From contig DAOSEK010000005.1 in assembly GCA_035363095.1 (NCBI GenBank), positions 1-64,000 of the forward strand: a DNA stretch of 64,000 nt, given 5' to 3'. This document shows, one piece after another, positions 34,296 to 43,262 of this stretch. The stretch is from DAOSEK01 sp035363095 (lineage in GTDB: Archaea; Nanobdellota; Nanobdellia; Woesearchaeales; UBA119). The notes under the pieces were generated by a model. That model worked only from the letters and a program-made list of their open reading frames with translations, was not told the origin of the DNA and did no database searches. The position numbers and the translations under genes were made by a program. Position 1 is the first letter of the stretch. Every line of letters begins with the position of its first letter.

Positions 34296-36068
34296 TCAGG
34301 ACTGTTTATCTTCAAAATCTTTATCTTTTGGAGCACTTTCTTCAGAGGTATGATTTTTTTTAATAGTTCTCTTTTTCTTTTTTTGCTCTCCTTTTGTCCT
34401 TTTAAGCATTATTTGAGCGTAATTAAGAGGGTTTTTTACTAAAGAACAAGTCTCATCAGGCTTACATATCCCAAAATCGCTGTAATATCCTTTAGAAGCA
34501 CAGTTTGGAGGGGCAGTTTTACCTTTTTTTGCCAGATGATATTTTAGATGCGCATCTATCATCTGCGTTGAAAGAGGATCTTTGTTTAGGGAATTCCATT
34601 TGTGTACTGCATTTGTTATGTCATTTGAGTTCCAGCCGATGGATTTTAAGAAATTTACTAAAATAAAAAGAAATCTTTTTCTTCCATCACTTAGCCCTTT
34701 AAGTCCTAAACGAATGCAAGGCGGGAAGTATTTGTCGGCAAAAGAGTCAATGTCAAGATTGGTTCCTTCCAAAGAGATTACAAGTGATTTGTATTCGTTT
34801 TGTGCTGATGAATCACTTGAGCTTATCCCATCTAAGCCTTCTCTTCTTGAAGTGATATCTATGTGAGATTGATGGTATGAGTATCGGCTTTGGTCTAAAT
34901 CGGGATTGTAATCAAAAGCTTCTGTAATCAGGGTTTTTCCCTCAGAAGAATCGGTTTTTGAATCATCTAAAAATATTAATTGATTTTCCTTTAATAGCTC
35001 TATTTCATCTAAATATGTTGAGAATGAACTGGATTTGACTAAATCAATTTCAATTGGAGAAGAATTTTTATTTTTTAATATTAAATCTATTAATTCTAAT
35101 ACCTTTTTTGGTTCTGCTGATTCCCTTTTGAAAGTAAGAACGTTTTTGGGCTCAATTGGAAGTGAAACAAGACCTGATTTCTCATGTAAGGAGTAAGGGC
35201 ACCTATATAGGTGTCTTGAGGAGACTAAAATTTCATCTATCAAAAGGTTAACTTTTTTTATTGTTTCTTTGTTTGAACATTTCGGACAGGCTCTTTCTTT
35301 TATAACTTCTACTCTTTTCATTATTCTTGAACATACTGGACAGATTTTGTATGGACTATCTCCATCAGAGATTTGATTTGCGCAATTGGAGCATTGAAAA
35401 GTAACCTTTTTTTCATCTTTTCCAGTAATTTTAGTTCCACATTTTTTACAAACTTCATAAACAATTTTTTCGTCTTTGGATTCTGAAAGGTAGTTTTGGA
35501 AGTGGGGGTTTGAAAGTATTTTTTGAGAGAATTCAAAGCCTGTTTCTAATTTGTCAACGTAATGAACAAGATAGGCGTTAATCCTTTTTACTCCTTCGGG
35601 AAATAAAAGTCTTGTGTCTTTGCCATGCACACTTTCTGGGAAGGCTTTGAAGGGGACGCCAATATGAAATCCTTTATTTCCTGAGAATTTTACGGATATT
35701 GATTTTAATCCATGTTTTTTTAAGGCGATTATTATCTCATGTGTAATAAGTTTTGTTATCTCCCATACAGGAAAATCAATGTCTATTATTAGATCCCAAC
35801 CTACTCTCAATTCATCTAGCTCGGATGGTTTTTGTCCTGTAGAAATTGCTAATGGGTTTGACCAGATTTCTTCAGACACATGAAAGGATGATGCGCGCCC
35901 TTTTGCGAATTCTAAAATATCGCCAAAGTTTTCTATTATATCTGGTCTTTTACCAAAATAACCTTCAAGATATTTTACTCCTACTTCTCTATTTTTGCAG
36001 GATAGTAAAAGTAGTTTGGAGATGGTTTGATTTTTATAGTATATCAAGGTATCTGAAATGGATAGCAT
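34296..36068 (-). CDS. priS: Fused DNA primase PriS with PriL-like Fe-S domain
   Basis: 590 residues. The archaeo-eukaryotic primase catalytic domain is N-terminal: WDLIIDIDFP has the metal-binding D96/D98, SGNKGFHIG (129-137) has the nucleotide-binding His, and SRHLYRCPYSLHEKSGLVSL is the third motif. Several zinc-ribbon cysteines (CKKCG, CSNC, CPVC, CPKC) lie between. After a variable linker, the last third has FPPCIRLGLKGLSDGRKRFL, PPNCASKGYYSDFGIC and KPDETC, i.e. four cysteines in the order of the PriL [4Fe-4S] domain. No separate priL is nearby. A monomeric fused primase is known in Nanoarchaeum equitans; this matches that design. A basic/acidic tail ends the protein. Confidence 0.85.
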   Translation of the reverse strand: MLSISDTLIYYKNQTISKLLLLSCKNREVGVKYLEGYFGKRPDIIENFGDILEFAKGRASSFHVSEEIWSNPLAISTGQKPSELDELRVGWDLIIDIDFPVWEITKLITHEIIIALKKHGLKSISVKFSGNKGFHIGVPFKAFPESVHGKDTRLLFPEGVKRINAYLVHYVDKLETGFEFSQKILSNPHFQNYLSESKDEKIVYEVCKKCGTKITGKDEKKVTFQCSNCANQISDGDSPYKICPVCSRIMKRVEVIKERACPKCSNKETIKKVNLLIDEILVSSRHLYRCPYSLHEKSGLVSLPIEPKNVLTFKRESAEPKKVLELIDLILKNKNSSPIEIDLVKSSSFSTYLDEIELLKENQLIFLDDSKTDSSEGKTLITEAFDYNPDLDQSRYSYHQSHIDITSRREGLDGISSSDSSAQNEYKSLVISLEGTNLDIDSFADKYFPPCIRLGLKGLSDGRKRFLFILVNFLKSIGWNSNDITNAVHKWNSLNKDPLSTQMIDAHLKYHLAKKGKTAPPNCASKGYYSDFGICKPDETCSLVKNPLNYAQIMLKRTKGEQKKKKRTIKKNHTSEESAPKDKDFEDKQS

Positions 36069-36375
36069 AATCTAAGTGAATCAATTGTTTTAATAAATCT
36101 TTTTATAAAAGAGATAGCTAAATACACGTTTATATCAGGATGTTGTTTGGATCAGGATGGTGTTTTTATTAAAATCGTATTTGGGAAGAACAGAAATAAC
36201 AAAAGAAATTAAGAAAAATGTAGCAACTTAAAAAACACAAGAAAAATATGCTATCGAGAAACAAAAGGGAATAAATAAACTTAAAATGTTTTTAAGATAC
36301 TATGAGTTAAAGGATTTTTCTTATGATGTAAGGAAAGAATATTGACGGATTTGTGGGATTTGGACTTATTGGATT
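36069..36375. other. Intergenic region, nothing recognised
   Basis: About 307 AT-rich bases between the primase and the TrmB-like gene, both on the minus strand. I see no gene, RNA or repeat. Confidence 0.4.
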
Positions 36376-37182
36376 TTAAAATTTAATTTTGTCAAATCTT
36401 TCCCAAGAATCGTCTATAAAGGATTTTACGGAGTTGGAAAGATAGGGGCTATTAATCCAAAGAGCACTATCTGATTGAGCAAGAGCACTTGACTGGTCTG
36501 TTAGAAGGAATAGGGTATTTGCGTTATCAATTACAACAATTCCACCTTTTATGTTTTTTAGATCTCTTAAATCAAAGATGTTTTCATATGCGCCCAATGC
36601 TTCTTTTATTGCTTTTTCTTTTTTTACCCCGATTTTTACCTTTACGCCTCTTGCATTGGCTTTCACTAACTCTTCAGAAAGAATCTTAAATATTGAAATA
36701 ACCATTGAAGGTGTTGATGTTATGAGTATTTCTTTTTGAGAACCACTAATTAGATATGAAAGGTGGTCATAAAGATTATGTCTGCCTTGGATACTTGCTG
36801 AGATTTCTGCAGGGTTTACTTGTTCGACACTTTTATTGAATAAAACAGAAAGTTCTTGCAAGATTTCGCTTTTTGCAGCTTTGTCTATTAGTTCGGCTTG
36901 TTTTAAGGCATCTTCTGATATTCTCTTTTTTATCCTTTTTATAGCTTCATCAGGATGAATTGCGACATATTTTATTGGTTTACCTACTTTTTCTAAAATA
37001 AGTCCTTTTTTGCTAAGGCTTTCCAATACGTCATAAGCCCTTGATCTAGGCACGTTTGCAATGTCAGATAATTCTCCTGCACTTGCTACTCCTTTTGATA
37101 AAAGTGCAGTCCAAAGTTTAGCTTCGTAAGAATTAAGTCCTAGTCTCTTAAGCTCTTCAACAAACTCTTTAGTAATAAGCAT
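36376..37182 (-). CDS. TrmB-family transcriptional regulator
   Basis: About 268 residues. The N-terminal winged helix (LKRLGLNSYEAKLWTALLSK, then AGELSDIANVPRSRAYDVLE and KKGLILEKVGKP) is the TrmB signature. A coiled-coil stretch and a C-terminal PLD-like sensor domain (IQGRHNLYDHLSYLIS onward) follow. TrmB proteins sense sugars and control sugar transport and central carbon genes. The start is one of two adjacent ATGs (37182 or 37185). A 31-bp tandem array lies 92 bases upstream, where an operator would be. Confidence 0.88.
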   Translation of the reverse strand: MLITKEFVEELKRLGLNSYEAKLWTALLSKGVASAGELSDIANVPRSRAYDVLESLSKKGLILEKVGKPIKYVAIHPDEAIKRIKKRISEDALKQAELIDKAAKSEILQELSVLFNKSVEQVNPAEISASIQGRHNLYDHLSYLISGSQKEILITSTPSMVISIFKILSEELVKANARGVKVKIGVKKEKAIKEALGAYENIFDLRDLKNIKGGIVVIDNANTLFLLTDQSSALAQSDSALWINSPYLSNSVKSFIDDSWERFDKIKF

Positions 37183-37273
37183 CATAATCACGTTTTGATT
37201 GTATTAAGCAATCACTATTCAGTAGATACGCTTTATTTATATAATTTTCTCTTAATTAAAGGTTATATCCTTA

Positions 37274-37428
37274 TTCTTGGTTAATTGAAGATAGCGCTGG
37301 GATCTTCTTGGTTAATTGAAGATAGCGCTCGGATCTTCTTGGTTAATTGAAGATAGCGCTCGGATCTTCTTGGTTAATGGAAGATAGTGCTGGGATCTTC
37401 TTGGTTAATGGAAGATAGTACTTGGAGT
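37274..37428. repeat. 31-bp tandem repeat, five copies
   Basis: Five units begin at 37274, 37305, 37336, 37367 and 37398 (core ttcttggttaattgaagata, then gcgct.ggatc), with few differences between them and the last degraded. There are no spacers, so it is not a CRISPR array. It lies directly upstream of the TrmB-family gene and may contain repeated operator sites, or be a minisatellite or iteron-type array. Confidence 0.85.
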
Positions 37429-37476
37429 ATATTGTTATTAAAAAAAAAGATTTTAGAAAAATGTTCATTAAATAAA

Positions 37477-39192
37477 CTATCTGCAGATTTTATAAAATAT
37501 TATATAATCATTTTTTATGTATATTGTTTCACTTTTTTCGTTTAATAAAGTGATTGACTCATTAAGGATTTTTAAGGTTTGGCTATCATTTTCGCTTATA
37601 GGGTAGGTATTTTTATTAATTATAAAGATTGCACAAGGCGCGTCAAAGTAGTCTTTTTCAATAAGTTTTGTAGGATTGTATAAGAATGCGTTTAGTTGAT
37701 TGTTTAAAAAATAAGCACTTGCATATATTGCATTTATTTTTTTATCAGGATTAAGTAAAGAATATCTTGGGTCGGGAACAAAAAATACTATGTCGCCTTC
37801 TTCTTCATCAATCATGAAATGAGATATGTCTTCTTTTGATTTTATGTTATTAGAAAGATTTGATATGAAGCTTGATGAAATAATAATTGTGCCAACTGAA
37901 GAGATTATTGCTATTAGTAGCATTGCAATCAAAAAAACACTAGCCACTTTTTTTATGAAATTGTCTTTTATAAAATGTATTTTTGTAAGTAAAGGTAGTT
38001 TAAGATTTCCTATCAATATTGCGTAGTGTGCAACCAGATAAAAAAACATATACATTAAAAATCTTATCTCTTTGTGTGTAAAAAGGGTATATAACGCAAG
38101 ATTAAAAAGAAAGAAAAAAGAGATTATGAATCTTGTTCGTTCAGATGTATTGTCTAAAGTATTTCCTTTCAGAAATTTTGATAATAAGGTATATAAAAAA
38201 TCTAATAGAGCGAATACTAAGAATACAAAAAATATTGGTGAGATTAAGAATAATGACTTTGCATAATAGAAAATACTTTCCTGATAAAGATACGCATATT
38301 CGTTTTCTACTGCGAAAAATGCTTCGATTAAAGAATTTAAAAGCCCAATTCCTAAGAAATATTTTAAGAACATTACAAATAATATTGATGTAATTATAAA
38401 TCCAAGCGAGAAATAAAGAGATAATTTTAATTTGTTTTTCTTTGCGAAAATTAGAAAATAGCCAATGACGAGGGGGAAAAATATTAAAAAAGGATATCTT
38501 GAAAAACCAAGCAATGAAAAAAGTATTCCTGATAAAAATGATAGAATGTAGTTTTTTATTAAGGGTGATTTTAATTCTATTTTTGATAGAAATATTATTG
38601 CGAGAAACGATATGAAAACTGAAAAGATTTCTACCATAAATAGACCTACTAGGTCGTAGAGAGGATGAAATGAGATAAATGAGAATAATAAAAATGCTTC
38701 AAATAAATATCCGTGTTTCTTATATTTTTCTTTAAGTGATGTTTGGAGTATAATTGATATTAAAAGGTATAGTGCAGGTATTAATGAAAATGAGAACAGT
38801 TTATATAACAATATATTATCTTTGAATACTAAACCAATAATTGAAATAAACATTGGTCTTATGTTTTCTAATATGGTTGTTTTTCCCTGTATTCTAAGTG
38901 CATTAGATATATAGCAGGATTCATCCCATCCAAATAGACTAGAATTAAAGAATAGTGAGAAAAATATAAGAATCAATATTATGTTTATTATTCTAATTAT
39001 TAGAATTTTTTCTGATTTTAAAAATATTGATAATAAAGATAAGAACTGTTTTATATATCCTTTGTTGGATTTGTTTTTTTTATTTTTTTTTGCTTTTTGA
39101 TTTGTGTTTTCATCTTGAATATTTATGAAATTTTTGTTTTCGGGATTCTCTTTGCTAAGATTATCCATTGTACTTTTTTTTGATGAAACCAT
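37477..39192 (-). CDS. GT-C/PMT-like membrane glycosyltransferase
   Basis: 571 residues. A lysine/asparagine-rich N-terminus (1-50) is followed by about 11 membrane segments. The early loop FGWDESCYISNALRIQGKTT and the later ENIRP fit the catalytic-Asp loop of GT-C (ArnT/PMT, family 39) enzymes, which take sugars from polyprenyl-phosphate carriers. A C-terminal soluble domain of about 110 residues follows. Probably acts in lipid-linked or protein glycosylation. The downstream 31-bp repeats separate it from the TrmB-type gene. Confidence 0.7.
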   Translation of the reverse strand: MVSSKKSTMDNLSKENPENKNFINIQDENTNQKAKKNKKNKSNKGYIKQFLSLLSIFLKSEKILIIRIINIILILIFFSLFFNSSLFGWDESCYISNALRIQGKTTILENIRPMFISIIGLVFKDNILLYKLFSFSLIPALYLLISIILQTSLKEKYKKHGYLFEAFLLFSFISFHPLYDLVGLFMVEIFSVFISFLAIIFLSKIELKSPLIKNYILSFLSGILFSLLGFSRYPFLIFFPLVIGYFLIFAKKNKLKLSLYFSLGFIITSILFVMFLKYFLGIGLLNSLIEAFFAVENEYAYLYQESIFYYAKSLFLISPIFFVFLVFALLDFLYTLLSKFLKGNTLDNTSERTRFIISFFFLFNLALYTLFTHKEIRFLMYMFFYLVAHYAILIGNLKLPLLTKIHFIKDNFIKKVASVFLIAMLLIAIISSVGTIIISSSFISNLSNNIKSKEDISHFMIDEEEGDIVFFVPDPRYSLLNPDKKINAIYASAYFLNNQLNAFLYNPTKLIEKDYFDAPCAIFIINKNTYPISENDSQTLKILNESITLLNEKSETIYIKNDYIIFYKICR

Positions 39193-39709
39193 GGGTTTTA
39201 ACCTTAAAAGAGTTATTTAATTTCAAATTATTTTTAGGTATATTTATCCTTTTTATGGGGCAGACGGATTTTGTGGTGATAGATTTTGTTTTTTTTATTA
39301 TTTTGATGGTTGATTGTAATATTGTTTTTAAGGTTATCTATTAGGGCTATTTTTGAGTATTGGCTAGATTTTTTTTATTTCGTAAAATCCAGCATCACTT
39401 CGCATACTTTACTCTTGAGGTTTATTCTTGAGACCGAAATTTTGAAGAGACTTATTTAAATAATGTTTAACCCATTTAAACTTGAACTTTCTGCAACATA
39501 TTTAGGACATTTATGCTTGAATCTTTTTGATTTAGTTTTTTAAAGTGTTTTTTTAATACGTTGTTTGTAATTGTTTGCTTTTTATTTTGTTTTTAAAGAT
39601 GATTATTTTTTAAAGGTAATTATTTTATTTTATTTTTTAATAAGTTTTTAAGCTAAGTCTTAAGCGATTTGGTTTTGAGCAGTATTGTTTTGAGCAGTAT
39701 TGTTTTAAG
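39193..39709. other. Intergenic region with repeat R remnant
   Basis: About 517 AT-rich bases. At about 39376-39540 a degenerate R copy is visible in minus orientation (tttcgtaaaatccagcatca, ttcgcatacttt, then gaaattttgaagagactta and gcatacctttgg-like acatttatgc). No element M is inserted. No gene is supported. Confidence 0.4.
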
Positions 39710-41194
39710 CTATACGCTTTTTGTGTTTTTTAGTAATCTAAGTCCATATTTGATATAGTTTTTTAGTTGAGCGATGCTTTTAAGTGAAAGTATTTTTTTA
39801 ACGATGTAGTTTGGTCTGAGGTGATATTTTCGTAGTGCTTTTTTTCTTATTTGTTTTAATTTTTTAGCTGTTATAAATTTTGTTCCAATAACTGGATTTG
39901 AAAAGTAGCTATGACCTAAAATCTCTTTTTCAGAGGCTATTAGACCAAGCGCTTTGGATTGTTCGTAAAAAGGAGTGCCTATAAAAGGTGTTGCAATATG
40001 AAGTTCAACAAAATCACAGTTCAATTTAAACATGAACCTTATTGTTGCGTTTATTTCTGTTATGCTTTCATTTGGAAAGCCAATCATGAAAAAACCATAT
40101 GTTTTTATTTTGTGTTTTTTACATAAGGATATTGCTTTAATGTCATCAGATATTTTTGAGCCTTTTTTTATTTGCTCTTTTTGCGGGTTTGTTCCTGACT
40201 CGATTCCAAAAGCTATTATTTGACATCCTGCTTTTTTCATGAGAGTTATCATTTCTTCATCGATTGTGTCTGTCCGCGAGTTTGCTACAAAGGATATTTT
40301 CAATTTTCTTTTTATTATTTCTTTGCAAGTTTCAATTACATTCTTTTTGTTTATTGTGAATGTGTCGGCCTTGAAAAAAAATTCTTTTATGTTATGCCTT
40401 TTTACACAGATTTCGATTTCATCAACTATTCTTTGAGGGCTTTTGTGTCGTGGGATTTTGCCAGAGATTATTGGTGTTAGACAATAATAACATGAGAATG
40501 GACAACCTCTGCTTGTTTCAATAGTTGTTATTTTATTTCCCGTGTAAGGATTTAGATATAATGAGTTATTACAAACGTTTAAGTCAGGCAATGCTAATTC
40601 ATCAAGGTTTTTTAAGAAGTCTCCTAGTTTTGTTTCTATCCATTTATTATTTTTTTTGTAAATAATTCCTTGTACTTTTGAAAGAGAATTTGGGTTTTTA
40701 TGAATGTTATTTATGGCGTCTATTAAATCTGAGATTACTGTATCTGCCTCTTTTCTTATTGCAATATCCAATGGCTTAAATTCAGGAAGAGATAATATTT
40801 TTTTAGGGATGCTAAAAAAGAGTGCTCCTTTCATTATAGTGATTGTTTTAGGGCTTAGTTGTTTTGTTATTTTAAGTGCTAAAAGATCTTTTAGTATTGT
40901 GGTATTTGTGGTACTAAGTATTATTAGCTCAGGTTTGATTATTTCTAGGTCAATTTTAAAATCTTTCCAAGATTTATTTTCTAATGAGTAATCTCTAAAA
41001 TGAAATTTTATTTGTTTATCTCTTAGGACACCACCTATATTTATTGCATCAATTGGTGTTCTTGGGACAGTTGCAGAGCTTTCTTCTATCTCACTTTGGC
41101 ATCTGTCTTCTCCTCTCATGTAAAGCCCTATTGGAGGATAAATCATAAGGACATTTTGGATTTTTTTGTTTTTTGAAGGAATTGTTTGTTTCAT
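39710..41194 (-). CDS. B12-type radical SAM protein
   Basis: 494 residues. The N-terminal ~200 residues form a Rossmann-like domain of the cobalamin-binding type, but the cobalamin-ligating DxHxxG motif is not visible. The radical SAM CxxxCxxC is at C231, C235 and C238 (GCPFSCYYC). The IRVHLD-like AFGIESGT and FGFFMIGFPNES segments are typical of the B12-binding radical SAM family (BchE/HpnP-like). Likely catalyses methylation or C-H chemistry on a lipid, cofactor or glycan; substrate unknown. It is followed by UbiA in the same orientation, 162 bases away. Confidence 0.85.
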   Translation of the reverse strand: MKQTIPSKNKKIQNVLMIYPPIGLYMRGEDRCQSEIEESSATVPRTPIDAINIGGVLRDKQIKFHFRDYSLENKSWKDFKIDLEIIKPELIILSTTNTTILKDLLALKITKQLSPKTITIMKGALFFSIPKKILSLPEFKPLDIAIRKEADTVISDLIDAINNIHKNPNSLSKVQGIIYKKNNKWIETKLGDFLKNLDELALPDLNVCNNSLYLNPYTGNKITTIETSRGCPFSCYYCLTPIISGKIPRHKSPQRIVDEIEICVKRHNIKEFFFKADTFTINKKNVIETCKEIIKRKLKISFVANSRTDTIDEEMITLMKKAGCQIIAFGIESGTNPQKEQIKKGSKISDDIKAISLCKKHKIKTYGFFMIGFPNESITEINATIRFMFKLNCDFVELHIATPFIGTPFYEQSKALGLIASEKEILGHSYFSNPVIGTKFITAKKLKQIRKKALRKYHLRPNYIVKKILSLKSIAQLKNYIKYGLRLLKNTKSV

Positions 41195-41356
41195 TTGTTT
41201 TTGAACCGATATTATTTTATGATTATTTTATTATTTTTTTATTAATATTAGGTGTTTTATTTGAGTTGATTTGGGTTATTAAATATGATTAGCTTTATTC
41301 TCAGATTTTTATTGTATCAGTTTTCATGAGTATAAGTTTTCATTGTAATTTACGCA

Positions 41357-42211
41357 TTATAAAAAGTATATTATGTAGATTGTTACTAATATAAAGAGTA
41401 GTAAAGATATTAAAATCCCTGAATCCATGAATATTAATTCTGTTCTTCGAGCAATTTGTTTATTGGTTTGTATTAGGAAATAATGTCTATATATGCCATG
41501 AAGCACGAAGGGTAATGTAAATATCATTAATTGTTGGGTGGATATGCAGTATAGTGAATATAATACAAATATCATGAACATATTGCCAACTATTAATGAG
41601 TTTAGATTTATTTTTTCATATTCGAATAATACAAGTTTATACTTTTGTTTTTTTATTTCTAGGTCTCCTAATCGTTTTGTGTATACTAAATAGCTTGCAA
41701 GGAAGAACATTACAAGTATTACCCAATACGACATCTTGACATTTAAAAGAAATATTCCACTTAATGTCCTTAGCACAAAATTAGAGCTTATTAAAATATT
41801 ATCTAGGAATATTATGTTTTTAAGACCCAGAGTATATGCAAATGTGGATATTGTAAATACGACCATTATAATTAAGAATTGAATGGATATGAGAAATCCA
41901 AATGTTAGTGATGTGCCATATAAGATTAATGCAATGATAAAAGCTTTTACGATGCTTATTTGTCCGCTCGCAATAGGTCTTTTTTTCTTTTCGGGGTGTA
42001 AGATATCTTTTTTTTTGTCAAAGATATCATTTATAATGTAATTTGCTGAAGAGAGTATACAAAAAAGCAAGAAACCGATGATTGATAGCAAAAACATTTG
42101 TTTATTTATTAAGTTTTCTGAGAATATTAATGGGATGAAGATCAGTATATTCTTATACCATTGTTCGGGTCTTAATAATGATATATATTTTGTGATTTTT
42201 TGATGTTGCAT
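41357..42211 (-). CDS. UbiA-family prenyltransferase (DPPR synthase-like)
   Basis: 284 residues, about nine membrane segments. The first aspartate-rich motif NDIFDKKKD at 61-69 is NDxxDxxxD. It is followed by HPEKKKRPIASG and the second region FLDNILISSNFVLRTLSG. LRPEQWYKNILIFIPLIF with the HP...RPIASG pattern is closest to decaprenyl-phosphate phosphoribosyltransferase (DPPR synthase) rather than geranylgeranylglyceryl phosphate synthases. It would attach phosphoribose to a polyprenyl phosphate carrier for cell-surface glycans. Specific substrate not provable here. Confidence 0.78.
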   Translation of the reverse strand: MQHQKITKYISLLRPEQWYKNILIFIPLIFSENLINKQMFLLSIIGFLLFCILSSANYIINDIFDKKKDILHPEKKKRPIASGQISIVKAFIIALILYGTSLTFGFLISIQFLIIMVVFTISTFAYTLGLKNIIFLDNILISSNFVLRTLSGIFLLNVKMSYWVILVMFFLASYLVYTKRLGDLEIKKQKYKLVLFEYEKINLNSLIVGNMFMIFVLYSLYCISTQQLMIFTLPFVLHGIYRHYFLIQTNKQIARRTELIFMDSGILISLLLFILVTIYIIYFL

Positions 42212-42437
42212 TTTTTATCTGATTTTTTATCTGAAAACTTGAGTAGTTTATTCTTTTTATTTAATTGTTTTGATATTCTATTTTGATATTTGAATTTTTT
42301 TTTCAGGAATGGATTTTGAATGTATTAGGTGATTTAATTGGATACAGGCTTTTGTTTGATAGTGGATTTGCAAATTAGGGGTAATAAATATTTACAATTA
42401 AAAATTTAATAGAAGTGGTTTAATAGGGCTAGGAAAT

Positions 42438-43250
42438 TTAATTTTCGTTTTTAAGAATAGATAACGCTTCATCAATTGTTTTGTTGTCATAAACTATTGA
42501 TTTAGTAGCATTTATTATGTTTTTTGGATTTTTGTGTTGCCAGAAGTTTCTTCCGATGGCTAGTCCTGTTGCTCCTGCATCGATTACATCTTTTACCATT
42601 TTTAAGAAACTTTCATCACTATCTGTTTTTAAGCCACCTGCGATTAAGACTTTTGCTTTTCCAGAGTTTGCAACTATCCAGCGTAATCCTTCTATATCTC
42701 CATTGTATTTTATTTTGAGCATATCTGCTCCAAGTTCTAATCCAATTCTTGCGGCATATGCATTATTATTAGTCGAAAGTTCATCAATTATCTCAGAGCC
42801 TCTTGGATACATCCAAGCAATTACGGGCAGTTTATATTTGTGTGCATCTTCTACTACTTCTGAGAATTCTTTAAACATTTTTGATTCGTATTTGCTTCCA
42901 GGATAAATTGTGTATCCTATTGCTTTTGCTCCTAAAGATACTGCTCTAGCCACATTGCAAAGTATTGGGGAATACGGATCTTTTGGCGAATAAAGATTTG
43001 ATTTGGCATTTATTTTTATTATTAGGTTTAGCTTACTAAATAGTTGGAATTTATTGTGATATTTCTCTGCAATACCTGGAAGAACTATTAACCCATTAAG
43101 ATTTGTCTCTTTGGCCAAATCAAAAATGTATTTTGGATTTAGGTTAAGTAAATTAAAATCGATTGGCCCATGTTCCATTCCTTGGTCATATGCTAACAAA
43201 ATGGATCTTGAATTTTTGGTTAGTAATTTTTGTTCATACAATTTAAACAC
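42438..43250 (-). CDS. Class I fructose-bisphosphate aldolase (DhnA/FbaB type)
   Basis: 270 residues, TIM-barrel DeoC/LacD-type aldolase. ILLAYDQGMEHGP, the Schiff-base lysine region ADMLKIKYNG, and the phosphate-binding IAGGLKTDSDESF and GLAIGRNFWQ are recognised. Archaeal type class I aldolases condense DHAP and GAP to fructose 1,6-bisphosphate. It lies 12 bases after the PEP synthase gene in the same direction, consistent with a gluconeogenic operon. Confidence 0.9.
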   Translation of the reverse strand: MFKLYEQKLLTKNSRSILLAYDQGMEHGPIDFNLLNLNPKYIFDLAKETNLNGLIVLPGIAEKYHNKFQLFSKLNLIIKINAKSNLYSPKDPYSPILCNVARAVSLGAKAIGYTIYPGSKYESKMFKEFSEVVEDAHKYKLPVIAWMYPRGSEIIDELSTNNNAYAARIGLELGADMLKIKYNGDIEGLRWIVANSGKAKVLIAGGLKTDSDESFLKMVKDVIDAGATGLAIGRNFWQHKNPKNIINATKSIVYDNKTIDEALSILKNEN

Positions 43251-43262
43251 CTGTAAAGATAT

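Noticed and set aside
37274..37428. CRISPR array
   Set aside because: The 31-bp units are directly adjacent with no spacers, and no cas genes are present.
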